From contig NZ_CP150290.1 of NCBI RefSeq assembly GCF_038051995.1, positions 1,351,501 through 1,415,500 on the forward strand: a DNA stretch of 64,000 bases, in the 5' to 3' direction. A program made the position numbers and the translations under genes. Below, in pieces: positions 35,627 to 42,474 of the stretch. The notes beneath the pieces are model-generated. The model searched no databases, had not been told where the DNA came from, and worked only from the letters and a program-made list of their open reading frames with translations. Source of the DNA: Paenibacillus sp. FSL H8-0537 (lineage in GTDB: Bacteria; Bacillota; Bacilli; Paenibacillales; Paenibacillaceae). Each line of letters opens with the position of its first letter. Positions within the stretch are counted from its first letter, which is position 1.

Positions 35627-36319
35627 ATGAAAAAGAAAAACGTGAAATCAAGGACATTAGTTTGGTACACCGTAATCATTGTCGTTGTTTTTATTGCGCT
35701 GTTCGCCATTAACGAGATTTCCAAAAGCCGGACGGGCATCGAGCAGGAAACAGCAGTGGCTCCGCCCATTTCCAGCCAGCCTACATGGGGAGACAAGGCA
35801 GCCAAGGTTTCTATCGTAGAGTTCGGAGATTACAAGTGCCCGTCCTGCAAGGCATGGGGCTCGCAGATTTGGCCGCAATTAAAGAAGGATTATGTAGATA
35901 CGAATCAAGCCTCGTTCTCGTATGTGAACGTTCTATTTCATGGGGCAGAATCAGCATTAGGCGCTTTGGCTGGGGAAGCGGTGCTCGAATCAAATCCGGC
36001 CGATTTCTGGCATTTCCATGAAGCTTTGTTTGCGGAGCAGCCGGATGCAGACCATGACGGACTTTGGATTACGGTAGAGAAGCTGATGCAGGTGGCGGAG
36101 GCGTCCGTTCCAGGGCTGGATAAAGACCAGTTCAAGGCCCTGCTGAGCTCGGAGGAAGTGCAGGGGCGGGTCGATCAGGATCAGCAGCTCGTGAAGGATT
36201 TTAATATTTTGCAGACTCCGACCATTTTGATTAACAACAAGAGAATAGGGAATCCGTTTGATTACGAGGCCATACAGGCTGTGATTGAACAGGAGTTGAG
36301 CGAGGCGGAAGCGGAATAA
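35627..36319 (+). CDS. DsbA-family thiol-disulfide oxidoreductase (BdbD-like)
   Basis: 230 residues. A single N-terminal TM anchor (about 11-28) places the thioredoxin-fold domain outside the membrane. Active site CPSC at residues 71-74 inside FGDYKCPSC; the cis-Pro loop is QTPTILINN. The helical insertion about 110-180 is that of DsbA/BdbD. It should introduce or shuffle disulfides in exported proteins. Its usual partner, the quinone reductase BdbC, is not beside it. The CaaX-like haem chaperone and caa3 oxidase genes 15 kb away are not obviously linked. AGGGGGCAG upstream. Confidence 0.88.
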   Translation: MKKKNVKSRTLVWYTVIIVVVFIALFAINEISKSRTGIEQETAVAPPISSQPTWGDKAAKVSIVEFGDYKCPSCKAWGSQIWPQLKKDYVDTNQASFSYVNVLFHGAESALGALAGEAVLESNPADFWHFHEALFAEQPDADHDGLWITVEKLMQVAEASVPGLDKDQFKALLSSEEVQGRVDQDQQLVKDFNILQTPTILINNKRIGNPFDYEAIQAVIEQELSEAEAE

Positions 36320-36359
36320 AGATTTGTGCTCGCAAGCCACATTTACCTAATTGAAAAGC

Positions 36360-36452
36360 CATACAGCCCGAATTCTCTTGAGTTCGGGCTGTATGATTAG
36401 CCTAACTCAAAGAGAATAGGGGGCGCGAAAACGGCATCTCTGCCGTTTTTTC
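36360..36452 (+). terminator. Two successive hairpins after the DsbA-like gene
   Basis: First: CATACAGCCCGAA (36360-36372) pairs with TTCGGGCTGTATG (36383-36395), without a T-run. Second: AAAACGGCA/TGCCGTTTTTT (36428-36451), a small classic terminator. Confidence 0.8.
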
Positions 36453-36670
36453 TATTTTCATCAAAGACTGGATTCAACTACAGAGTTAACTTTCCACAAA
36501 ATGAAGTCATAAGTCATGTGCTGCATGAGTGCAATCTTGAATCATTCCGCAGTAAAGCCTCGTGTGTCATTGTTTCTCAATAGCTCTTGTTTTCATACTT
36601 GAGACAATGGTAAAATTAAATAAGAACATACGTTTGTTTTTTTGTTTTCCAATGGATAGGGGGAATAGGC
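36453..36670. other. AT-rich intergenic region
   Basis: No gene seen. It ends in GGATAGGGGGAATAGG, the ribosome site of the following fragment. It must hold the promoter for the GyrI-like fragment and the glycosylase gene; no clear hexamers. Confidence 0.4.
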
Positions 36671-36868
36671 GTGGTTGAAATCGTTGGAAAAGAGCAATTT
36701 TCGATTATTAGAAAATTAGGAAAGGGGCTTGCTAATGAAGCGCCCCAATGGATACCATCGTTATGGCAAGAAGCAAATAGTAACTTTATTGAGATAAGCA
36801 AGCTCGCCATCCATCATCATGTGCAAGCGGATCCCGTTTGTTTCGTTAAGGAGCTGACGCGTACATGA
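36671..36868 (+). pseudogene. Truncated GyrI-like (AraC effector-binding) domain gene
   Basis: A 65-codon frame from GTG with GGGGGAATAGG upstream. The first about 38 residues (EIVGKEQFSIIRKLGKG...IPSLWQEANSN) match the start of GyrI-like small-molecule-binding domains, normally about 150 residues. The remaining 25 residues do not, so the gene appears cut by a deletion or fusion. Its TGA overlaps the ATG of the following glycosylase gene (ATGA), so the remnant may now act mainly as a translation leader. A true small protein cannot be excluded. Confidence 0.6.
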
Positions 36869-38058
36869 TCCAATTGACAAACCTTCAAGCACGGCAATTT
36901 CTGTTACTGAAGCACGGGCTGTTGGGCGAATATCAATTTACCGGAAAGCAGGGCGTAATGGATTTTGTGCGGCAGGTCAGCTGTATTCAATATGATCCCA
37001 TCGATGTTTGTGGAAAAAACGCCGAACTGGTGCTGCAGTCGCGAATCAAAGAATTTACCAAGAACATGCTCGACGAGTTGTTGTATAAAGATAGACTCCT
37101 GATCGATTATCCCGACAAGAATCTGGCTATTATCCCTGTTGAGGACTGGTCGTATTTTGAACGGTACAGGAATGCTGCCCGACAGCATGCCAAGCGCTAT
37201 CCCGAAATGGAAGCGTTGACAGAGCAAGTACGGGTTTACATCCAAAATCACGGTGCGCTAAGTTCGAATGATCTAAAATTGGATGGGAATTTCTCTTGGC
37301 AATCGGTGATCCACTGGAGCGGCGGAAGCAATACATCGCGGTCGGTGCTGGAGCAGATGTACTCAACAGGAGAGTTGATTATCCATCATAAAAAAGGAAC
37401 GCGTAAGTATTACGATATCGCGGGGAAGTACATACAGCCAAATTTGCTGAATGCGCCAGAGCCGCTAGAAGGCGAGCTTGAGCATTATAAGTGGCGGGTA
37501 CTGCGTCGAATCGGCGCTGTTGGACTTTTATGGAACCGAGCATCCGATGCCTGGCTGAACATATGGGGATTGAAAGCGGAGCAGCGCAACGAGGTTTTCC
37601 GCCATCTGTTGCACGAAGGTCGCATTATTGCTGTTGTCGTGGAACAGATGAAGGATATACTGTACTGCCGCGCGGAGGACTTGCCGCTTATTGAAGCCGT
37701 CCTGCAAAATCCGGCACCGAAATTGCGCTGCGAGCTGATTGCCCCACTAGATAATTTCTTATGGGACAGAAAACTGATCAACGAATTGTTTGGATTTGAT
37801 TACACCTGGGAGATTTACACGCCTGCAATCAAACGGAAATTCGGTTATTATGTGTTGCCTTTATTATACGGAGAAAGCCTCATCGGACGAGCTGAGGTAA
37901 TCGCGGAGCGAAAATCCGGGACGCTCGTTGTTAAAAACATTTGGTACGAGAACGGCATAAAGCCAACAAAGCAATTGCGAACAGCCTTAAAAAATTGTTT
38001 TCAAAATTTTGCATTATTCAACGGCTGCGAGACGATTTCGGCAGAGCCTATGAACTGA
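36865..38058 (+). CDS. YcaQ/AlkZ-like winged-helix DNA glycosylase
   Basis: 397 residues, the length of the HTH_42 (AlkZ/YcaQ) family. The catalytic Q-x-D motif is Gln42-Tyr-Asp44 in IQYDPIDV. Tandem winged helices follow (LTEQVRVYIQNHGALSSNDL; GAVGLLWNRASDAWLNIWGL; FRHLLHEGRI). The C-terminal beta-barrel has LIAPLDNFLWDRKLINELFGFDYTWEIYTP, a strong family signature. The family unhooks bulky N-alkyl adducts and interstrand crosslinks from DNA and is often near antibiotic genes. Here it starts inside a truncated upstream gene and is followed by a CRISPR array. Confidence 0.9.
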   Translation: MIQLTNLQARQFLLLKHGLLGEYQFTGKQGVMDFVRQVSCIQYDPIDVCGKNAELVLQSRIKEFTKNMLDELLYKDRLLIDYPDKNLAIIPVEDWSYFERYRNAARQHAKRYPEMEALTEQVRVYIQNHGALSSNDLKLDGNFSWQSVIHWSGGSNTSRSVLEQMYSTGELIIHHKKGTRKYYDIAGKYIQPNLLNAPEPLEGELEHYKWRVLRRIGAVGLLWNRASDAWLNIWGLKAEQRNEVFRHLLHEGRIIAVVVEQMKDILYCRAEDLPLIEAVLQNPAPKLRCELIAPLDNFLWDRKLINELFGFDYTWEIYTPAIKRKFGYYVLPLLYGESLIGRAEVIAERKSGTLVVKNIWYENGIKPTKQLRTALKNCFQNFALFNGCETISAEPMN

Positions 38059-38130
38059 TATTTTCAGTTCCCTAGTACCATTTGCCTACCAGCTTTTGCA
38101 TAATACGAAATTGATGTATCAGTTTCAATG

Positions 38131-38568
38131 TTTGCTACTGTTGCACTCCATACGGAGTGCTACTATTTGTCTGTAAGTATCCTAGACTCTTCGATAAGTT
38201 TCAATCCACGCACCCCATACGGAGTGTGACGGTATACGACACGATGCGCAACCGTGCTGCAGGCGTTTCAATACACGCACCCCATACGGAGTGCGACTGT
38301 TGCTTTAATGAGCTTGCCAGAGGCAAAAAGGTTTCAATCCACGCACTCCATACGGAGTGCGACTATGTATTCCCTAGGAGCGAGAATTGCTTATTTAAGG
38401 TTTCAATCCACGCACTCCATACAGAGTGCGACGCAAGCAACAGAGCAATAGTCATCTCACCGTAAGTGTTTCAATCCACGCACTCCATACAGAGTGCGAC
38501 GATACCTGGTACCGCAGTGGCTTTTCAAGAGGTCAGTTTCAATCCACGCACTCCATACAGAGTGCGAC
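38131..38568 (-). CRISPR. Orphan type I-C CRISPR array
   Basis: Six well-kept 33-bp repeats start at 38198, 38265, 38331, 38400, 38468 and 38536; each begins GTTTCAATCCACGCAC (one C-to-A change at 38265) and ends GAGTGCGAC (GAGTGTGAC at 38198). A seventh, decayed repeat ends at 38163. Spacers are 34, 34, 33, 36, 35 and 35 bases. The inner palindrome GCACTCC/GGAGTGC and the GTGGATTGAAAC end read on the minus strand are type I-C. Repeat decay at the low-coordinate end places the leader at the high end, so transcription is on the minus strand. No cas gene is in the window. A CGGA-to-CAGA change marks the three leader-proximal repeats. Confidence 0.96.
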
Positions 38569-38760
38569 AGCAAAAACATTACTAATTAATCCCATCATGG
38601 CATTAATCGGCGCTATTTTCAACGAAATAATATCGAAAAAAGATTAGAGTAAGCTTGACTTTTTGCGGATTAGCTCGTTTTCGTCACGGTTCGACAAAAT
38701 CTGGGGTGCGAATCCCCTAGGGATTTTAAGGGAGCTTCACATTCGCACCATAAAAGCGGA
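38569..38760 (-). promoter_or_regulatory. Probable CRISPR leader with conserved-type hairpin
   Basis: AT-rich DNA abutting the youngest repeat. Further out, GGTGCGAAT (about 38705) and ATTCGCACC (about 38743) form an inverted repeat around AATCCCCTAGGGATTTT. An analogous GTGCGAA hairpin occurs between cas2 and the array in several type I-C loci (from memory), which suggests a cas operon once lay to the right. Confidence 0.55.
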
Positions 38761-38825
38761 GAAATTTATTACCAAGGCGCGTTATCGTATCCGTAAAAAT
38801 AATAACAAAAATATTTTTTGAAAAC

Positions 38826-38858
38826 TACTTACAAAATTAAAGTAGATATATTATAATT
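38826..38858 (+). promoter_or_regulatory. Promoter with YodB/HxlR-like operator
   Basis: TTACAA (38830-38835), 17 bases, TATAAT (38853-38858). The inverted repeat CTACTT (38826-38831)/AAGTAG (38841-38846), 9-base spacer, covers the -35 box. It resembles the TACT...AGTA boxes bound by the quinone-sensing repressor YodB of B. subtilis, which controls yodC and azoR1. Confidence 0.65.
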
Positions 38859-38923
38859 ACAACATAGAAGCAAGCTTTTAAGCCACTTTACATAAAATGA
38901 TTTTTTAAAGGGAGCGTTTGAAC

Positions 38924-39565
38924 ATGGGAGAACTTAAAACGATTATCGAAAAACGTCGTTCGGCAGTGAATTTTGTGGAAAATGTAGCGATTTCGGAGGA
39001 GGAGCTTCAGCAGCTTTTTTCATTAAACCGCTTCGTTCCTTCAGCCTTTAACTTGCAGCACAGCCACTACATCGTGGCGACATCCGAGGAAAGCAAAGAA
39101 AAAATCTACTCGGCTTCCAAACAATATAAAGTAAAAAATGCTTCAGCAGCCATCGTTGTGCTTGGTGATACGAAGGCGCACCTCAATGTTGGAGAGCTGA
39201 ACGCAGGCATGCTCGCGCTGGGCATGATGAGCAAGCTCGATTACGATCAGGAAAATGAAAATGTGATTCAGTTTTACGAATCGCGCGGCGAGCAGTTCCA
39301 GCGGGACGATGCGATTCGCAATGCGAGCCTGTCGGCGATGCAGCTCATGCTGATCGCGAAGGATATGGGCTGGGACACATGCCCAATGATCGGTTTTGAC
39401 GCGGGAAAAGTGCAGGAGCTGTTCGAAATCCCTGATCGTTATGTGCCGGTTATGCTGATAACGCTGGGCAAAAGCAATCCAAATAAAGAGCGCCCGCGCG
39501 GCTACCGCAAGCCGGTTAATCAATATGTGAATATGAATGCTTTTCATTCCCCGGATACTCACTGA
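38924..39565 (+). CDS. YodC-like FMN nitroreductase
   Basis: 213 residues from the ATG at 38924 (GGGAG upstream; the in-frame TTG at 38918 is too near). Nitroreductase fold: N-terminal KRRSAVNF (FMN phosphate contact), FVPSAFNLQHSHYIV, ASLSAMQLMLIAKDMGWDTCPMIGFD, VMLITLGK. Very like B. subtilis YodC in order and motifs. It reduces nitroaromatics or quinones with NAD(P)H in the cytosol and is probably quinone/diamide-inducible given the operator upstream. Confidence 0.88.
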   Translation: MGELKTIIEKRRSAVNFVENVAISEEELQQLFSLNRFVPSAFNLQHSHYIVATSEESKEKIYSASKQYKVKNASAAIVVLGDTKAHLNVGELNAGMLALGMMSKLDYDQENENVIQFYESRGEQFQRDDAIRNASLSAMQLMLIAKDMGWDTCPMIGFDAGKVQELFEIPDRYVPVMLITLGKSNPNKERPRGYRKPVNQYVNMNAFHSPDTH

Positions 39566-39598
39566 AATCATTAAATCACAACTATTTCTATCCATACG

Positions 39599-39635
39599 AA
39601 AAAGCTGCCTCCTTCTAAGGATGCAGCTTTTTTAC
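39599..39635 (+). terminator. Terminator of the nitroreductase gene
   Basis: AAAAAGCTGC pairs with GCAGCTTTTTT, with CTCCTT/AAGGAT inside. Confidence 0.9.
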
Positions 39636-39725
39636 GTGTTACGTGCAGTTGTAATAGGGTGGTATGCAAACCGCAGCCTGCGATTAGCCCAGACCTCGCA
39701 GCTCGGGATGCTCACGCCTTTTTCG

Positions 39726-39905
39726 AGGACTGAGGTTCCGCTATTCTGGCTTTCGGGCCGATTTCAGGCGGTAAGCGGACAGGAAAGCCGCTATCACCCT
39801 CATTATCCCGACAAAATGGACATTTTCAGGGTAATAGCGGCTTCTGGGTCCGCAGCGACTGCCTAAACCCGTGATTCTACTAAAATAGCGCCTGCTGTGT
39901 CCGCC
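39726..39905 (+). repeat. Dispersed intergenic repeat, family 2 copy B
   Basis: Best-preserved copy. Modules: GGACTGAGGTTCCGCTAT (39728), GCGGACAGGAAAGCCGCTAT (39775), then inverted ATAGCGGCTTCTGGGTCCGC (39833) and ATAGCGCCTGCTGTGTCCGC (39885). Aligns end to end with the complement of copy A. No coding frame explains it. Confidence 0.82.
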
Positions 39906-40021
39906 AAAACGATCATGAAGCATCCGGCTTTAGCTTTGGGACAGCGTCGGCGTTTGCAAGTGCTGCTGCCCTTGCTTCTGCTTCTGCTGCTTCAGCCTCA
40001 TTAGTATGTGCATGCACACCA

Positions 40022-40071
40022 CTATACGCTCGCTTACAGAAACTAGCTATACGCTAGTTTACAGACACTAG
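40022..40071. repeat. Tandem 25-bp duplication
   Basis: CTATACGCT...ACTAG occurs twice head to tail (40022-40046, 40047-40071) with four differences. It runs into the stop region of the ArsR-type gene. Confidence 0.8.
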
Positions 40072-41006
40072 CTGTCGCTCTCCGCATTCTTCTCCTGCGG
40101 CTGCTTCGTATAATACAGGCGGAACACCAGATCCTGATTATGATTGCCGAAGCCGGAGCCGAACAGCGTGACACCGCCAATATGCTCGGCATTTTCCTCT
40201 ACGGCGATACGGAAGGTCCATTGATTGCTGCGAATATCAATATCGTCAATCGTCACATCGGACAACTTGATGCCATCCATGAAGGTGCCTTCCTTCTTCA
40301 CGATCAAATGCTTGAGCAGCCCATGCTGATTGACGCTTTCGAACCACCATGGCGGATTAAGCTTGCCTTTGCCGCCAAAGTCGCCGGGACTCGTCCACAT
40401 GCCCACCTTCATGCCGTTGAAAAAGAAGCTGATGTCCGAAGGCCAATTGTTGTTCGTAAAAGGGGCCTCCGAGGAAATTTCCATCGAAATTTCGAGCTGC
40501 TCCGGATTTTCGCTCCCCAGCATGTAATTAGGCATCTTGTATTCAATATACCCTTGCCCAAACCACAAAATTTTTGCGTTCAGCCGCTCCGGATCAAGAA
40601 AATGCCTCGGATCGTCGAATATGCCAATGATGGAATCCCGCGTACAAATGCCGCAGGTTGGTGTAATGTCCAAATCGGTAAAATGGCCAATCGAAATATC
40701 GGTCCGGCGCACCTCGCGCGGAATCACATCTTTGATCGGGAACATGATCTCCAAATTATCGATGCTGAGCGAGCAAACCTTCTGGGCTGCTCCGCCTTTG
40801 CCGGGCGTCATTTCCGAGTGGATGATGTTGGCTTTCTCCAGCTTCTTGACGTGCATCGTCATAATGGCGCTGCTCAGTCCAAGCGCTTCGGCGAGCTCGC
40901 GGATATTCATCGATTTTTGCGACAGAAGGTGAATAATTTGGATGCGGACGTTGCTGGACATAGCCTCGAATACAGGCAAATATTGTTCGGAAAGTTCTAT
41001 TTTCAA
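40068..41006 (-). CDS. ArsR-family regulator with C-terminal beta-sandwich
   Basis: 312 residues from a TTG start at 41006 (CCGGAGG 9 bases upstream). Winged helix about 5-80 (VFEAMSSNVRIQIIHLLSQKSMNIRELAEALGLS, MTMHVKKLEKANII). The other 230 residues are beta-rich (WFGQGYIEYKMPNY, SDISFFFNGMKVGMWTSPGDFGGKGKLNPPWW) with CGIC cysteines, suggesting a sugar-binding sandwich rather than a metal site. It is divergent from the GH43/ABC arabinan operon and is its likely regulator, sensing an oligosaccharide (inference). Confidence 0.85.
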   Translation of the reverse strand: MKIELSEQYLPVFEAMSSNVRIQIIHLLSQKSMNIRELAEALGLSSAIMTMHVKKLEKANIIHSEMTPGKGGAAQKVCSLSIDNLEIMFPIKDVIPREVRRTDISIGHFTDLDITPTCGICTRDSIIGIFDDPRHFLDPERLNAKILWFGQGYIEYKMPNYMLGSENPEQLEISMEISSEAPFTNNNWPSDISFFFNGMKVGMWTSPGDFGGKGKLNPPWWFESVNQHGLLKHLIVKKEGTFMDGIKLSDVTIDDIDIRSNQWTFRIAVEENAEHIGGVTLFGSGFGNHNQDLVFRLYYTKQPQEKNAESDS

Positions 41007-41028
41007 CGTGGCGTCCTCCGGAAATTGA

Positions 41029-41198
41029 AATATTAATAAATATGTGAATAACACTGATTGACACTAATGATACATGATTTGCTCGAAACAGACAAGGAAA
41101 CGCCTTTAAACAGGCATAATCCGGTTGACAGTCACATAAAACTGTTGATATATTAACATCGAAGAGAGTAAGTAATATATTTATGAATAATTAATAAA
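41029..41198 (+). promoter_or_regulatory. Divergent promoter region with repeated AT-rich operator motif
   Basis: TTGACA (41125-41130) and TATATT (41149-41154), 18 bases apart, serve the GH43 gene. AATAATTAATAAA occurs at 41186-41198, with a one-base-shorter version AATATTAATAAA at 41029-41040 before the regulator start. The same 13-mer recurs at 42288. Confidence 0.6.
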
Positions 41199-41210
41199 GG
41201 GGTTTTGATT

Positions 41211-42188
41211 ATGCTGGAACAGCAGATTCAAGTCGAGCAAGCTTTCGTCAATCCTATTATACCGCAGCGTGCGGACCCGTGGGTATATCTCCATTCCGAC
41301 GGCTACTACTATTTCACAGGTTCCGTTCCGGAATACGACCGTATTGAGCTTAGAAGAGCGCGCACGATCCAGCAGCTGGGGGAAGCAGAACCCGTTGTCG
41401 TCTGGCGAAAATATGCGGAAGGACCGATGAGCGCTAACATTTGGGCGCCGGAGCTGCACTTTGTTCAGGGCAAATGGTATATCTACTTCGCGGCCGCTCG
41501 GACGACGGAGACGGTCGAAGGACTGTTCGACCATCGCATGTTCGTATTGGAAAATGAATCAGCTAATCCGCTCGAAGGGCAGTGGGTGGAAAAAGGGCAG
41601 CTTGTCGCCAATTGGGAATCGTTTGCGCTGGATGCGACAAGCTTCGAGCATAAGGGGACGCAATATCTCGTGTGGGCCCAGAAGGATTTGGCGATAGCGG
41701 GCAACTCCAACTTGTATATAGCGGCAATGAGCAATCCTTGGACGATGAGCGGCAAGCAGATTTTGATTTCCAAGCCCGAATACGAATGGGAGAAAATCGG
41801 GTTTTACGTCAACGAAGGAGCCGCGGTGCTGAAGCGTGGTGGAACGATATTTATTAGTTATTCGGCGAGCGCAACGAATCATCATTATTGTATGGGACTC
41901 CTGAGCGCGTCGGAGGACAGCGATTTGCTCGATCCGGCCTCATGGAGCAAAGCACCTGAGCCTGTCTTTTCAACGAGTGAAGAGAACGGGCAATATGGCC
42001 CTGGACATAACAGCTTTACGGTGTCACCGGATGGCAAGCAGGATATTTTGATTTACCATGCCCGCAATTACAAGGAAATTACAGGAGATCCGCTTTATGA
42101 TCCAAACCGCCACACTAGAGCGCAAGTATTCGGCTGGGCAGCGGATGGCAGGCCTAGCTTTGGTGTTCCGGTGCGAGACGGCAAGTAG
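41211..42188 (+). CDS. Intracellular GH43 alpha-L-arabinofuranosidase
   Basis: 325 residues from the ATG at 41211 (AAAGGGG upstream), no signal peptide. Five-bladed propeller of GH43: catalytic base Asp22 in RADPWV, the pKa-modulating Asp in ALDATSF, and the acid Glu in NEGAAVL. MSANIWAPELHF and GPGHNSFTVS are typical blade motifs. It should release arabinose from imported arabino-oligosaccharides in the cytoplasm. First gene of the arabinan operon, 286 bases before the binding protein, which has its own promoter. Confidence 0.9.
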   Translation: MLEQQIQVEQAFVNPIIPQRADPWVYLHSDGYYYFTGSVPEYDRIELRRARTIQQLGEAEPVVVWRKYAEGPMSANIWAPELHFVQGKWYIYFAAARTTETVEGLFDHRMFVLENESANPLEGQWVEKGQLVANWESFALDATSFEHKGTQYLVWAQKDLAIAGNSNLYIAAMSNPWTMSGKQILISKPEYEWEKIGFYVNEGAAVLKRGGTIFISYSASATNHHYCMGLLSASEDSDLLDPASWSKAPEPVFSTSEENGQYGPGHNSFTVSPDGKQDILIYHARNYKEITGDPLYDPNRHTRAQVFGWAADGRPSFGVPVRDGK

Positions 42189-42239
42189 GCAGGAGGCTGG
42201 CAGCAGCACAACGGGTCTCCGATAATTAAACAAATATAG

Positions 42240-42316
42240 TTGACAATGTAAGCGCTTTGAACTATTATCATAAATAATAAAAACATTAATAATTAATAAA
42301 TTTGTTATTAATGTTT
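42240..42316 (+). promoter_or_regulatory. Promoter with cre site and 12-bp palindromic operator
   Basis: TTGACA (42240-42245), 17 bases, TATTAT (42263-42268). TGTAAGCGCTTTGA (42247-42260), a good CcpA cre match, fills the spacer. Just downstream of the start point, AAACATTAATAA (42281-42292) and TTATTAATGTTT (42305-42316) are perfect inverted copies; they contain the 13-mer also found at 41186. Confidence 0.8.
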
Positions 42317-42474
42317 ACTAAGCAATATGGAATCATAAGGAGCCATACAACGGTTGAAAGGCCAGTTGGCTTGCAAACGGGTGTGTCGCGTAAGCCAGCA
42401 CTTATACCATCATGATGCACATCAACATTTTTAAATTGTGTATGCGGTTTCATTTTATGGAGGAGGGCTTGAGG

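Noticed and set aside
38157..38647. Three overlapping frames (102, 65 and 73 codons) with repeated STHSIRSAT or HALHTECD segments
   Set aside because: They are translations of the CRISPR repeats; the periodic peptide simply reflects the 33-bp repeat plus spacer.
39537..39866. 109-codon plus-strand frame across repeat copy B
   Set aside because: Starts inside the nitroreductase gene and reads through a terminator and a repeat.
40140..41036. 298-codon plus-strand frame opposite the ArsR-type gene
   Set aside because: Antisense; the HTH and beta-rich pattern on the minus strand is convincing, with GGAGG before its TTG start.
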